A stretch of DNA of 12,320 bases, taken from NCBI GenBank assembly GCA_013791675.1, contig VMTI01000122.1, positions 1 through 12,320 of the forward strand, written 5' to 3'. The position numbers and the translations under genes are program-made. The notes under the pieces are model-generated. The model had not been told where the DNA came from and searched no databases. It saw nothing but the letters and a program-made list of their open reading frames with translations. The DNA is from a bacterium. Its GTDB lineage: Bacteria; CG03. This document shows, piece after piece, positions 6,088 through 12,320 of this stretch (its first letter is position 1; every line of letters starts with the position of its first letter).

Positions 6088-6708
6088 ATGAGGATTAAAA
6101 GAAAATTCAAAGTCGCTGTGAGACGCGGGGATATGCGGGGCTTTTTCCTGCTGCTTTTTATCCTTGCGGCTGCGGCAGGGGCTTATCTGTATATTAAGGA
6201 ACGGACTCTTCAGGAGAGAATCACGCGCGTTGAAGCCATGGGCGGATACAGCAAATCCGACAAAAAACATATTATAGAAACATTAAAATGCGGCGTCCCC
6301 ATAAGCGTCGCCGAATACACTCTGGCTGAGGAAAAGAAAAAAGCCCACGCCCTTCAGAAAAAACGTCAGTTCCGCCTGACCGCTGAAAAAACAGCTTTCG
6401 CCAGCCGCCCGGATATTAAAAAAGAGTATGAATATGTCCGCAAAAATAAAAAACTTTCAAGAGCAAAATTGAAGCTTATATCGCAGATATTCGGCCTTAT
6501 GGATTTCCTGGACTATTCCATACGTTATACGACGCTGAAAAACGAGAGTGAGCTTTACGGCTTTAACGAGGAAGGTTTGGAGGATATCCTCGCTATATTT
6601 GTTGAAGCCGCCAACCGAAAAGGGGGCGCCACACCCGAAGAAATTGAGGAATATGGACTTGAGGAAATTGAAGACCTTGCGGTTTACAAGAGCCGCTACG
6701 CGCGCTGA
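6088..6708 (+). CDS. Unknown single-pass membrane protein, helical and charged
   Basis: I do not recognise this 206-residue protein. It has a basic cytoplasmic N-terminus (MRIKRKFKVAVRRGDMR), one membrane segment at about 18-37 (GFFLLLFILAAAAGAYLYI), then a soluble part that is almost all helix, rich in K and E (AEEKKKAHALQKKRQ), ending in acidic segments (TPEEIEEYGLEEIEDLAVY). The segment YSKSDKKHIIETLKCGVPISVAEYTLAEEK resembles a short helical recognition or packing module, but I cannot name it. ATG 6088 fits the promoter at 6030-6059 and GGGAG at 6072-6076; a longer frame from 6022 would begin upstream of the likely transcript start. The next gene begins three bases after its stop, so the two are probably cotranscribed. 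The topology suggests a membrane-anchored protein with its soluble part outside the cytoplasm. Confidence 0.75.
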   Translation: MRIKRKFKVAVRRGDMRGFFLLLFILAAAAGAYLYIKERTLQERITRVEAMGGYSKSDKKHIIETLKCGVPISVAEYTLAEEKKKAHALQKKRQFRLTAEKTAFASRPDIKKEYEYVRKNKKLSRAKLKLISQIFGLMDFLDYSIRYTTLKNESELYGFNEEGLEDILAIFVEAANRKGGATPEEIEEYGLEEIEDLAVYKSRYAR

Positions 6709-6711
6709 ATT

Positions 6712-7062
6712 ATGAAATTTTTTAAAACACTGTTTGCGGGACGGAAACATTACAGCGTTTATGTTGTGAGGCTGGACAACAGCGTTAAGCAGTTTGATAA
6801 AGTGTTTGATTTAAACAAAGCAAGGGATTTTGAAAAACCCTGCGTTTATGTGGGTATGACAGGGTTGAAAGTTTCAGAACGTTTCAAGAATCACAAAAGC
6901 GGCTACAAGTCCAGCGCATGGGTGCATAAATACGGCATAGCGCTGATACCGGCTCTTTATGAGCACCTTAACCCCATGACTTATCAAGAAGCGGTTAAGA
7001 TGGAAGTTGATCTCGCTGAAGATTTGAGAAGCCGCGGCTTCACCGTCCTCGGGGGACATTAA
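6712..7062 (+). CDS. Small GIY-YIG-like protein
   Basis: The 116-residue product carries the outline of a GIY-YIG nuclease fold. The first strand is YSVYVVRL (14-21) in the GIY place, and CVYVGMTG (44-51) holds the YVG in the YIG place. R57 with F58 and H61 (ERFKNHKSG) supplies the usual arginine and basic residues, and E98 (KMEVDLAEDLRSRG) is at the expected metal-ligand position. The spacing between the GIY and YIG strands is longer than in UvrC/SLX1-type domains. The fold occurs in homing enzymes, repair nucleases and many small solo proteins of unknown role. There is no fused DNA-binding domain, so the substrate cannot be read off. It starts three bases after the membrane protein gene and has no clear Shine-Dalgarno, which suggests coupling. 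Confidence 0.75.
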   Translation: MKFFKTLFAGRKHYSVYVVRLDNSVKQFDKVFDLNKARDFEKPCVYVGMTGLKVSERFKNHKSGYKSSAWVHKYGIALIPALYEHLNPMTYQEAVKMEVDLAEDLRSRGFTVLGGH

Positions 7063-7070
7063 CTGTAATC

Positions 7071-7104
7071 AATCGCCCCAGAGGTATCGTAGTCTGAGGC
7101 GATT
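7071..7104. terminator. Hairpin between convergent genes
   Basis: AATCGCC (7071-7077) and GGCGATT (7098-7104) pair perfectly; after one mismatch, CAGA (7079-7082) pairs with TCTG (7093-7096), leaving a 10-base loop. It fills the gap between the ends of two convergent genes, eight bases after one stop and one base after the other. Neither side has a strong T-run, so a bidirectional terminator is likely but not certain. Confidence 0.55.
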
Positions 7105-7105
7105 A

Positions 7106-7570
7106 TTAAAGTGTGAGGGCGAGTTCCCGGGCGATGATTTCTACAGTTTCAACGTCTTCCTGCGTTAGAGCTTGCGGTTGCTCCGTTCTTTTGATGTTGA
7201 TTACTCCGAGAGCCTTGCCGTTTTTGACAAAGGGAATGCTCATGCCGGAATTGATTTTTTCGTATTTTTTCATGCCGCTGAAATATTTATCGGAATTTAT
7301 GTCTATCGCTCCTTTGACAAGCACGGAGGCCATGGTTTTTGCGGCTTTACCGCTGACTCTTTCGCCCATAGCGACTTTTTTCCCTATGGCGTCGTTTTTG
7401 TTGCTTCCCGCAGCCGCTGTGACGGTGAGATTTTTACCGTCGGCATCAACAAGCATAATGGAACCGCCGTCGGCGGACAGAATGCCGCATGTGGCTGCCA
7501 GGCAGAATTTTAAAAGCGCTTCTATTTTGTCATTAAGCCCTTCTACTGTAATAACTTCTGTGTGAGCCAT
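7106..7570 (-). CDS. Stand-alone GAF-domain protein
   Basis: The 154-residue product is a single GAF domain with little else. A helix (GLNDKIEALLKFCLAATCG) leads to ADGGSIMLVDADGKNLTVTAAAG, then IGKKVAMGERVSGKAAKT, and finally SGMSIPFVKNGKALGVINIKR, which are the usual core strands and loops. A C-terminal helix (TQEDVETVEIIARELAL) could extend into signalling or dimerisation. GAF domains bind small molecules such as cyclic nucleotides, or sense redox or light; nothing here fixes the ligand. No output domain is attached, so it may act by partner binding. AAGGAGG (7582-7576) lies five bases before the ATG and fixes the start. A weak TAGAAT (7619-7614) may be its -10 box. It is the only leftward gene in the native part of the window. 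Confidence 0.9.
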   Translation of the reverse strand: MAHTEVITVEGLNDKIEALLKFCLAATCGILSADGGSIMLVDADGKNLTVTAAAGSNKNDAIGKKVAMGERVSGKAAKTMASVLVKGAIDINSDKYFSGMKKYEKINSGMSIPFVKNGKALGVINIKRTEQPQALTQEDVETVEIIARELALTL

Positions 7571-7693
7571 AAAGTCCTCCTTTTAGATTCCCCGACACTT
7601 ACAACACCACATCATTCTACACAATATTGCCGTAATTTACCAGTTTCCACCCCTTGTATTTACAATCCTCCGCAAGTGTAGTCGGTAGCGCTA

Positions 7694-7722
7694 TATACAT
7701 TTTGGCGAAAATGAGCTACAAT
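7694..7722 (+). promoter_or_regulatory. Candidate promoter for the argG-argH cluster
   Basis: TATACA (7694-7699), a 17-base spacer and TACAAT (7717-7722) match sigma-70 consensus at nine of twelve bases. A start near 7729 leaves a leader of about 58 bases before argG. I see no clear ARG box, riboswitch or attenuator in the 7583-7786 gap. Confidence 0.45.
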
Positions 7723-7786
7723 TATGGGCGGTAATTTTGGAATAATTGGTTAATTGATACGTAAATGAATTGTTTTGGAGGATAAT

Positions 7787-8962
7787 GTGAAAAAGATTTT
7801 GATTGCTTATTCCGGCGGGCTGGACACTTCCTGCATGCTGCACTGGCTTAAGAAAAAATATAATGCTGAGATTTACGCGTACTGTGCGGACATTTCGGGA
7901 ATGAGCGCTGCGGAAAAGAACAAAATAATACGCAAGGGGCTTTCCACCGGCGCGAAAAAAGTTATTGTTGAGGATCTGCGGAACGAATTCATGCAGGACT
8001 ATGTTTTTCCGTCGCTTAAAGCGGACGCGGTGTATGACGGGGAATATTTTATGTCGACTGCCATAGGCCGTCCGCTCATAGCCAAACGACTCGCCGCCGT
8101 GGCAAAAAAATACGGCATAAAAATAGTCGCGCACGGCTGTACGGGCAAGGGCAATGATCAGGTGCGTTTTGAAACGGGGCTTTATTCTCTTCTAAAAGGC
8201 GTTGAGGTGCTGGCCCCTTTGCGTTTCTGGGAATTCCGCACGCGTGAAGAAGAAGTCGATTATGCGAAAAAAAATAAAATTCCAATCTCTTCCGGGAGCA
8301 AAAAATATTCTCTTGACGAGAACATCTGGGGCGTGGCGATAGAATGCGGCCGTCTTGAAGACCCGTCAACCCCGCCGCCTTCCGACGCATGGCAGTGGAC
8401 TGGCGGGAAACTGCGTAAAAAAGAAAGTGAAATAACGGTGTCCTTCCGCGAAGGCTGCCCAGTCGCGCTTTCCGGCCGGACGCTCGCGCCCGTTGAACTT
8501 GTCGCGAAACTTAACGCGCTCGGAGCGGCGTATAAAATAGGGCGCGCGGATATGATAGAAAGCAGAGTTGTTGGTATTAAATCCCGCGAGATATACGAGG
8601 CGCCGGCGGCAAAAATTCTTAACATGGCGCATTTTGACCTCGAGCGCATGGTGCTGGACAGGGAAACGCTGCATTACAAAGAAAAACTCGCGAAGGATTT
8701 CGCGCTGCTTATTTATAACGGCCGCTGGTTTTCGCCGCTTCGCCGGGCGCTCAGCGCTTTTGTTGATGAAACTCAGAAAAATGTGACGGGTTCCGTCACC
8801 ATGATTCTGCACCCCTATGCCGCCCAGATAATATCCAGAACTTCGCCTAACTCCATTTACAGCAAATCTCTCGCAACATATGCCAAAGGCGATAAATTCG
8901 ACAGAAGCCTCGCGGAAGGTTTTATTAAACTTTCCTGCCTTGATATAGCCAAAAGGAGCTGA
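7787..8962 (+). CDS. argG: Argininosuccinate synthase
   Basis: ArgG joins citrulline and aspartate using ATP to give argininosuccinate, the seventh step of arginine synthesis. The 391-residue product opens with the PP-loop AYSGGLDTS (7-15) and continues with the family blocks DGEYFMSTAIGRPLIAK, AHGCTGKGNDQVRFE (115-129, split here for clarity around the GKGNDQ citrulline/ATP site), PLRFWEF, SLDENIWG and the ED-T-P-P segment. Length is normal for the family. GTG 7787 is preceded at five bases by GGAGG (7777-7781); the TTG at 7775 lies on top of that site and is less likely. argH follows after seven bases, so the two are cotranscribed. No missing core residue is apparent. Confidence 0.95.
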   Translation: MKKILIAYSGGLDTSCMLHWLKKKYNAEIYAYCADISGMSAAEKNKIIRKGLSTGAKKVIVEDLRNEFMQDYVFPSLKADAVYDGEYFMSTAIGRPLIAKRLAAVAKKYGIKIVAHGCTGKGNDQVRFETGLYSLLKGVEVLAPLRFWEFRTREEEVDYAKKNKIPISSGSKKYSLDENIWGVAIECGRLEDPSTPPPSDAWQWTGGKLRKKESEITVSFREGCPVALSGRTLAPVELVAKLNALGAAYKIGRADMIESRVVGIKSREIYEAPAAKILNMAHFDLERMVLDRETLHYKEKLAKDFALLIYNGRWFSPLRRALSAFVDETQKNVTGSVTMILHPYAAQIISRTSPNSIYSKSLATYAKGDKFDRSLAEGFIKLSCLDIAKRS

Positions 8963-8969
8963 TGGATTT

Positions 8970-10346
8970 ATGAAACTTTGGGGGGGGCGTTTCAAACGCG
9001 AACAGGGGAAAGATTTTCGCGCTTTTGAAAGTTCCATATCGTTTGATTTTAGATTAGCCAAGCACGATATAGAGGTTAATAGAGCATGGGCTAAAATGCT
9101 TGAGAAAATAGAAATTTTTACGGGTGATGAATTAAAAAAAATTCTTGCGGCTCTTGACTACACGGAAAAAGACCTTGAAAAAGGCCGCCTTAAAGCCGAC
9201 GTTGCCCTTTACGAGGATATACACAGCCTGATTGAGGATAGGCTTTTCACTTATGCCGGTTCCGCAGCCAAAAAGCTTCCGGCGGGGCGTTCGCGCAATG
9301 AACTGGTATCCGCGGATATGAGGCTTTATCTGAGAGAGCATATAGATTATATTCTCGGGCAGCTCAAAGGTTTTCAGAGGTCGCTGCTTAGCGCCGCCAC
9401 ACGTTATTCGGGGGCGGTTATGCCGGCCTTTACGCATATGCAGCAGGCCGTTCCAGTGACGTTGGGCCACCTGATACTATCTTATTTCTGGAAAATTAAC
9501 CGCGACAAAAAATTTTTCAAATACGCTCTTGAGGAAACCAATGTTATGCCGCTGGGCGGAGGCGCCGCCGGAGGCACGACCATTCCCGTTGACACCGATT
9601 TTCTTATGACGGAACTGGGTTTTTCAAGAATTTTTGAGAATTCCATTGACGGCACATCCTCACGTGACTTCGTACTTCTTTTTCTTGAAGCTGCCGTAAG
9701 CCTTCAGCTTCATTTCTCAGGTATCTGCGAGGATATGATACTTTTTTCCACAAGTTATTTTTCATATCTTCATCTCCCGGATGAGTATTCCACAGGTTCA
9801 TCGCTTATGCCGCAGAAAAAAAATCCGGATTTTTTTGAGCTTGTCAGGGGAAAAACGGGGCGCGTCGCCGGCAGTCTCGCGGCGCTGATTAATTTGCTGA
9901 AAGGTTTGCCTTCGGGTTATAACAGGGATCTTCAGGAGGATAAAATATCTCTTTTTGACACGGTTGATGAAATAGAGGCGATCCTCACGCTGTTTCCTTC
10001 GGTTTTTTCCGCGCTGGAATTTGATACGGAAGCCATGCTTAAATCCGTCGAGCAGGGAACGGTCTGCGCTCAGGCGCTCGCCGAGTTTCTGGTGACAAAA
10101 GGTGTTCCTTTCAGAAAGGCGCACGAAATAATCGGGAAGATTGTCAGTGATAACGAGCTTGCTTCAAGAAAGATGAGTGATATAAAACTTTCGGACTTAA
10201 AAGTTTATTCCGAGTTTTTTTCTGCGGAAGTCATCCCGCTTCTTGAACCGGGCGGCGTGCTAAAGCAGCTGGCTACGTCTTCATCTCCGTCGCCGTTGAT
10301 GTTTGAACAGCAGTTGAGGCTGGCTTATGAAGCGGCAGAAGAATAA
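8970..10346 (+). CDS. argH: Argininosuccinate lyase
   Basis: ArgH splits argininosuccinate into arginine and fumarate, the last step of the pathway, as a homotetramer of the fumarase/aspartase superfamily. The 458-residue product starts with the typical KLWGGRF and has EDIHSLIE at 82-89, AGRSRNELVSADMRL (105-119), the catalytic-base region FTHMQQAVPVTLGH with H156, and the superfamily signature GSSLMPQKKNPD at 276-287 with the mobile-loop serines S277/S278. Length is normal. Two blocks drift from the common form: AGRSRNEL replaces the usual ARSRNDQ, and HSLIE replaces HMNIE. The catalytic His and Ser remain, so activity is expected. AAGGAG (8953-8958) overlaps the end of argG. Its last 20 bases overlap the next gene. 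Confidence 0.95.
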   Translation: MKLWGGRFKREQGKDFRAFESSISFDFRLAKHDIEVNRAWAKMLEKIEIFTGDELKKILAALDYTEKDLEKGRLKADVALYEDIHSLIEDRLFTYAGSAAKKLPAGRSRNELVSADMRLYLREHIDYILGQLKGFQRSLLSAATRYSGAVMPAFTHMQQAVPVTLGHLILSYFWKINRDKKFFKYALEETNVMPLGGGAAGGTTIPVDTDFLMTELGFSRIFENSIDGTSSRDFVLLFLEAAVSLQLHFSGICEDMILFSTSYFSYLHLPDEYSTGSSLMPQKKNPDFFELVRGKTGRVAGSLAALINLLKGLPSGYNRDLQEDKISLFDTVDEIEAILTLFPSVFSALEFDTEAMLKSVEQGTVCAQALAEFLVTKGVPFRKAHEIIGKIVSDNELASRKMSDIKLSDLKVYSEFFSAEVIPLLEPGGVLKQLATSSSPSPLMFEQQLRLAYEAAEE

Positions 10347-10638
10347 AAATTTTTCCCGCGCGTCCGCCGCGGTCGCCAAAACGCCCGATTTTATCCGTCG
10401 TGAAAAGAGCATAGGAAACGTGAAAATTTTGGCCTCGGGCATGGGGCTTCTCTGCGGCGCTTTTTTTGTGCTGAGATGGGCGAATCCTGAAGGAAATAAT
10501 TTCGCGGCTCACGCTACGCCGTTTATTTTTATTCTTTCGTGGGCTGTGATTTTAGCGGGAATATTGTGGGAAGACAAAAAAGAGGAAGCTGAGAAAAAAG
10601 GCGGGGACACTGTCAACAGTGTTCAAAAAAAAAGTTGA
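10327..10638 (+). CDS. Unknown small protein with two membrane segments
   Basis: I do not recognise this 103-residue protein. It has a basic N-terminus (MKRQKNKNFSRASAAVAK), two hydrophobic stretches at about 34-51 (ILASGMGLLCGAFFVLRW) and 62-80 (HATPFIFILSWAVILAGIL), and a charged tail (EDKKEEAEKKGG). A hairpin with both ends in the cytoplasm fits the positive-inside rule. ATG 10327 lies inside the end of argH, with GAGG about eight bases ahead, so it is probably translated by coupling. Its last codons run through a palindrome (10605-10624), which suggests the tail was altered by a repeat. The downstream TolC and patatin genes hint at an envelope role, but this is context only. Confidence 0.7.
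   Translation: MKRQKNKNFSRASAAVAKTPDFIRREKSIGNVKILASGMGLLCGAFFVLRWANPEGNNFAAHATPFIFILSWAVILAGILWEDKKEEAEKKGGDTVNSVQKKS
10605..10624. repeat. Palindrome in the 3' end of the small membrane-protein gene
   Basis: ACACTG (10607-10612) and CAGTGT (10617-10622) pair around TCAA; the stem extends to G10605-C10624 through one G-T wobble. It is preceded by GG and followed by an A-run, so it is not a terminator for rightward transcription. GGGGACACTG...CAGTGT-type palindromes resemble dispersed REP-like elements; one copy cannot prove that. Confidence 0.5.
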
Positions 10639-10649
10639 AAACAAAAAAC

Positions 10650-11861
10650 ATGAAGGGATTTTTCTATGCGTTGATTCCGGTTTCGTTTTGCGTTTTCCAC
10701 GGATACCTTGCAGCCGCTGATTTGGACTATTGCCTGAAAACGGCGGTTATGAATAATCCCGCGCTTCTTTTAGGGGCAGAAGATATAAAGGTCGCCAAGC
10801 TGAAATTAAATCAGGTGAGTTCTTTATTCATGCCCAAACTTTCGCTCGGCGTCTATTATGATTATTACAGCCTGGATTACCCGTCTGTTTTTTCGTCGTC
10901 AATAGGCGCTTTTAATCTTCAAGACGCGTCAGATAATTTTTACGGAACAAGGGTAACGCTGACACAGCCGCTTTATACCGGCGGGGCTGTCACGGCGCTG
11001 AAAAAGCAGGCTTCTCAGAAACTTCTTGATTCTGAAAACTTGCGCGCGGCCTCAAAAAACAGGATATTGTACGGCGTGAAAGAAAAATTCATAAAGGTGT
11101 TTTATCTCAAGAAAAAAATAGAAGCGGAAGAAAACGCGCTGAGGCAGATTAAAAAAGTTGACGACGTGTCAGAAGGGAGCGTTTATTCGGACCGTCTCAG
11201 AAAAAAAGCCGAGTTTGACGCGGCGCTCGTAGAAAATGTTTATGCGCTCAACGCTCTGATATCATCCGAATTCATTAAGGCGGAGGACATAAGCGGCGCG
11301 CCGTATCTAGACGCTGAGCTTTCGGGCGAGGAAGTGACAAAGTTCATTCTTTTGGCCGGAGCGAACCGTCCCGAACTGAAAAGCCTCAGGGAAAGGGAGT
11401 CGGTGGATTTTATTTCTCTCGGTTTGGAAAAATCATTAAAATTCCCCAATGTGGATCTTTTCTCCACGTATGATTACCTTCATGCCATAGGCGATGAATG
11501 GGAAACCAATTTTCAGGTGGGGATAAGCATGACATTGCCTCTTTATGACGGAGGCGCGCACTGGTTGCGTTTTGAGGAAAAGGCCGCGCTTCTTCGCAAA
11601 ACCAAAATCAGCGTCGCCCATGAAGAGGAAAGCATAAAGCGCGAAGTGGAAAAGGCATGCGGCCAATATTCCATTGCCGCGAAATATCTTGAATCCGCGA
11701 AAAAGGAAAAAAATAATTTCCGGATGCCGACGAAAGTCAAAGCGGTTGATATATTATCCTGGGCGCAAATAACGGAGAACTATCTTGACGCGGAAATGAA
11801 TTTTTATATATCAACAGCATATCTTGAATACGCCGCGGGGCTTTCTCTGTCTAAATACTGA
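10650..11861 (+). CDS. TolC-like outer-membrane efflux/secretion protein
   Basis: TolC-family (OEP) proteins form trimers with an outer-membrane barrel and a long periplasmic helical tunnel that joins efflux pumps or type I secretion. The 403-residue product has a signal peptide (MKGFFYALIP...YLAAA, cleavage near residue 23). The N-terminal OEP repeat follows with LDYCLKTAVMNNPALLLGAEDIKVAKLKL and the strand FMPKLSLGVYYDYY, then TLTQPLYTGGAVTALKKQ. The second repeat holds NRPELKSLRE, KFPNVDLFSTYDYL, VGISMTLPLYDGGAHWLRFEEK and a final helix near AEMNFYISTAYLEY. The LPLYDGG and QPLYTGG turns are the family hallmark and occur once per repeat. It is at the short end of the family. ATG 10650 is chosen because it opens directly into the signal peptide; a TTG at 10635 is possible. 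No pump or adaptor gene is in view. Confidence 0.9.
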   Translation: MKGFFYALIPVSFCVFHGYLAAADLDYCLKTAVMNNPALLLGAEDIKVAKLKLNQVSSLFMPKLSLGVYYDYYSLDYPSVFSSSIGAFNLQDASDNFYGTRVTLTQPLYTGGAVTALKKQASQKLLDSENLRAASKNRILYGVKEKFIKVFYLKKKIEAEENALRQIKKVDDVSEGSVYSDRLRKKAEFDAALVENVYALNALISSEFIKAEDISGAPYLDAELSGEEVTKFILLAGANRPELKSLRERESVDFISLGLEKSLKFPNVDLFSTYDYLHAIGDEWETNFQVGISMTLPLYDGGAHWLRFEEKAALLRKTKISVAHEEESIKREVEKACGQYSIAAKYLESAKKEKNNFRMPTKVKAVDILSWAQITENYLDAEMNFYISTAYLEYAAGLSLSKY

Positions 11862-12320
11862 TGCGGCATTCCGATTTTAAAAAATTGTTCGCGAGAAATT
11901 TTGTCTCTTTGATGGCGTTTGTTTTTTTTGCCGGGGCAATTCACGCTTTTGATACGGAAGATCATCTTAAAATTCTCGCTTCCAGCCGCTGGAAGCAAAA
12001 CCGCGCGAAGGTGGGAATCGTTCTTTCAGGCGGCGCCGCGCGCGGGCTCGCTCATGTGGGGGTTATGAAATGCTGGCAGGAGAAAAAACTGCCGCTGGAT
12101 CTTATTGTCGGCACCTCCGTCGGTTCGCTTGTGGGGGTGCTGTACGCTTCGGGAATGAGCGCGGATGAAATTGATAAACTTATGGCGGGCATTAACTGGA
12201 ACGAGCTCATTGAGTTCAGAGTGACACCGTCAAGAATTCTAAATCTAACCAGTGTCATATCAAGTGAAAAAATGGGCAAGTTGCTGTTTTCGCATATAGG
12301 AAAAAAGAGGTTCAGTGACC
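11861..12320 (+). CDS. Patatin-like phospholipase (RssA-like), 3' end cut by window edge
   Basis: Patatin-like enzymes use a Ser-Asp dyad to hydrolyse acyl lipids. The frame starts at ATG 11861, overlapping the TolC stop (TGATG), and runs open to the window end for 153 codons. Residues 7-29 (KKLFARNFVSLMAFVFFAGAIHA) are a likely signal peptide, which puts the enzyme outside the cytoplasm. Then come VGIVLSGGAARGLAHVGVMK with the oxyanion loop SGGAARG (56-62), and LIVGTSVGSLVGVLYASG with nucleophile S86 in GTSVG. The catalytic Asp should lie beyond the window. Secreted bacterial patatins sometimes carry a C-terminal outer-membrane barrel (PlpD type); that cannot be judged here. Overlap with tolC indicates cotranscription. 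Confidence 0.9.
   Translation, partial: MRHSDFKKLFARNFVSLMAFVFFAGAIHAFDTEDHLKILASSRWKQNRAKVGIVLSGGAARGLAHVGVMKCWQEKKLPLDLIVGTSVGSLVGVLYASGMSADEIDKLMAGINWNELIEFRVTPSRILNLTSVISSEKMGKLLFSHIGKKRFSD

Noticed and set aside
7113..7565. Rightward 150- and 113-residue open frames opposite the GAF gene
   Set aside because: The leftward frame has GAF motifs and a perfect Shine-Dalgarno; the rightward frames are its shadows.
7583..7786. Possible riboswitch, attenuator or small RNA upstream of argG
   Set aside because: No stable stem set, leader peptide with arginine codons or ARG-box-like dyad could be found by eye; only a moderate promoter is supported.
8366..9061. A 231-residue leftward open frame spanning the argG-argH boundary
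   Set aside because: Both argG and argH are certain on the other strand; the frame has no family features and crosses a gene boundary.
1..12320. CRISPR array, rRNA, complete insertion sequence or toxin-antitoxin pair
   Set aside because: No regularly spaced repeats, rRNA blocks or transposase motifs are visible, and the partial RHH gene has no toxin partner within view.

Overview
The window looks like a chromosomal fragment from a diderm (two-membrane) bacterium of an uncultured or poorly sampled phylum. The envelope genes (an MCE lipid-transport protein with a barrel-like tail, a TolC-type channel, a secreted patatin) require an outer membrane. The order radA, PIN/TRAM ATPase-like RNase, ispD, infC and the general style recall Elusimicrobiota or Omnitrophota. 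That placement is inference from memory and is not tested. No CRISPR array, rRNA or complete insertion sequence is visible.

Layout. Bases 1 to about 415 are AT-richer, use different codons (many CTA and AGA) and do not match the rest. They hold the start of a leftward ribbon-helix-helix-like regulator gene, a compact divergent promoter region, and the first 59 or so codons of a chimeric ORF. From about 417 the ORF continues in frame as the middle and end of an MlaF-type ABC ATPase, but the part carrying Walker A is gone. It overlaps an MCE/MlaD gene whose C-terminal half looks like an outer-membrane barrel. Next comes a tight rightward run: radA, a YacL-like PIN/TRAM membrane protein, ispD and infC, followed by tRNA-Arg(TCT). 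A second small unit, with its own likely promoter, holds an unknown single-pass membrane protein and a small GIY-YIG-like protein. A leftward GAF-domain gene converges on it across a hairpin. The right third is a tight rightward cluster: argG, argH, an unknown two-pass membrane protein, a TolC-like protein, and a patatin-like phospholipase cut by the window end.

How the genes fit together. MlaF/MlaD belong to ABC-driven phospholipid transport between the membranes. RadA handles recombination intermediates, IspD makes a MEP-pathway isoprenoid precursor, and IF-3 acts in translation initiation. ArgG and ArgH are the last two steps of arginine synthesis. The TolC and patatin genes add outer-membrane export and lipid hydrolysis at the end of the arginine cluster.

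The main point of interest is the left edge. Either a foreign regulator-plus-promoter module has recombined into mlaF and replaced its nucleotide-binding start, or the contig is chimeric there. Two short palindromes of REP-like appearance lie inside the last codons of two genes (radA and the gene after argH). I found no convincing new defence or mobile system in the rest of the window.
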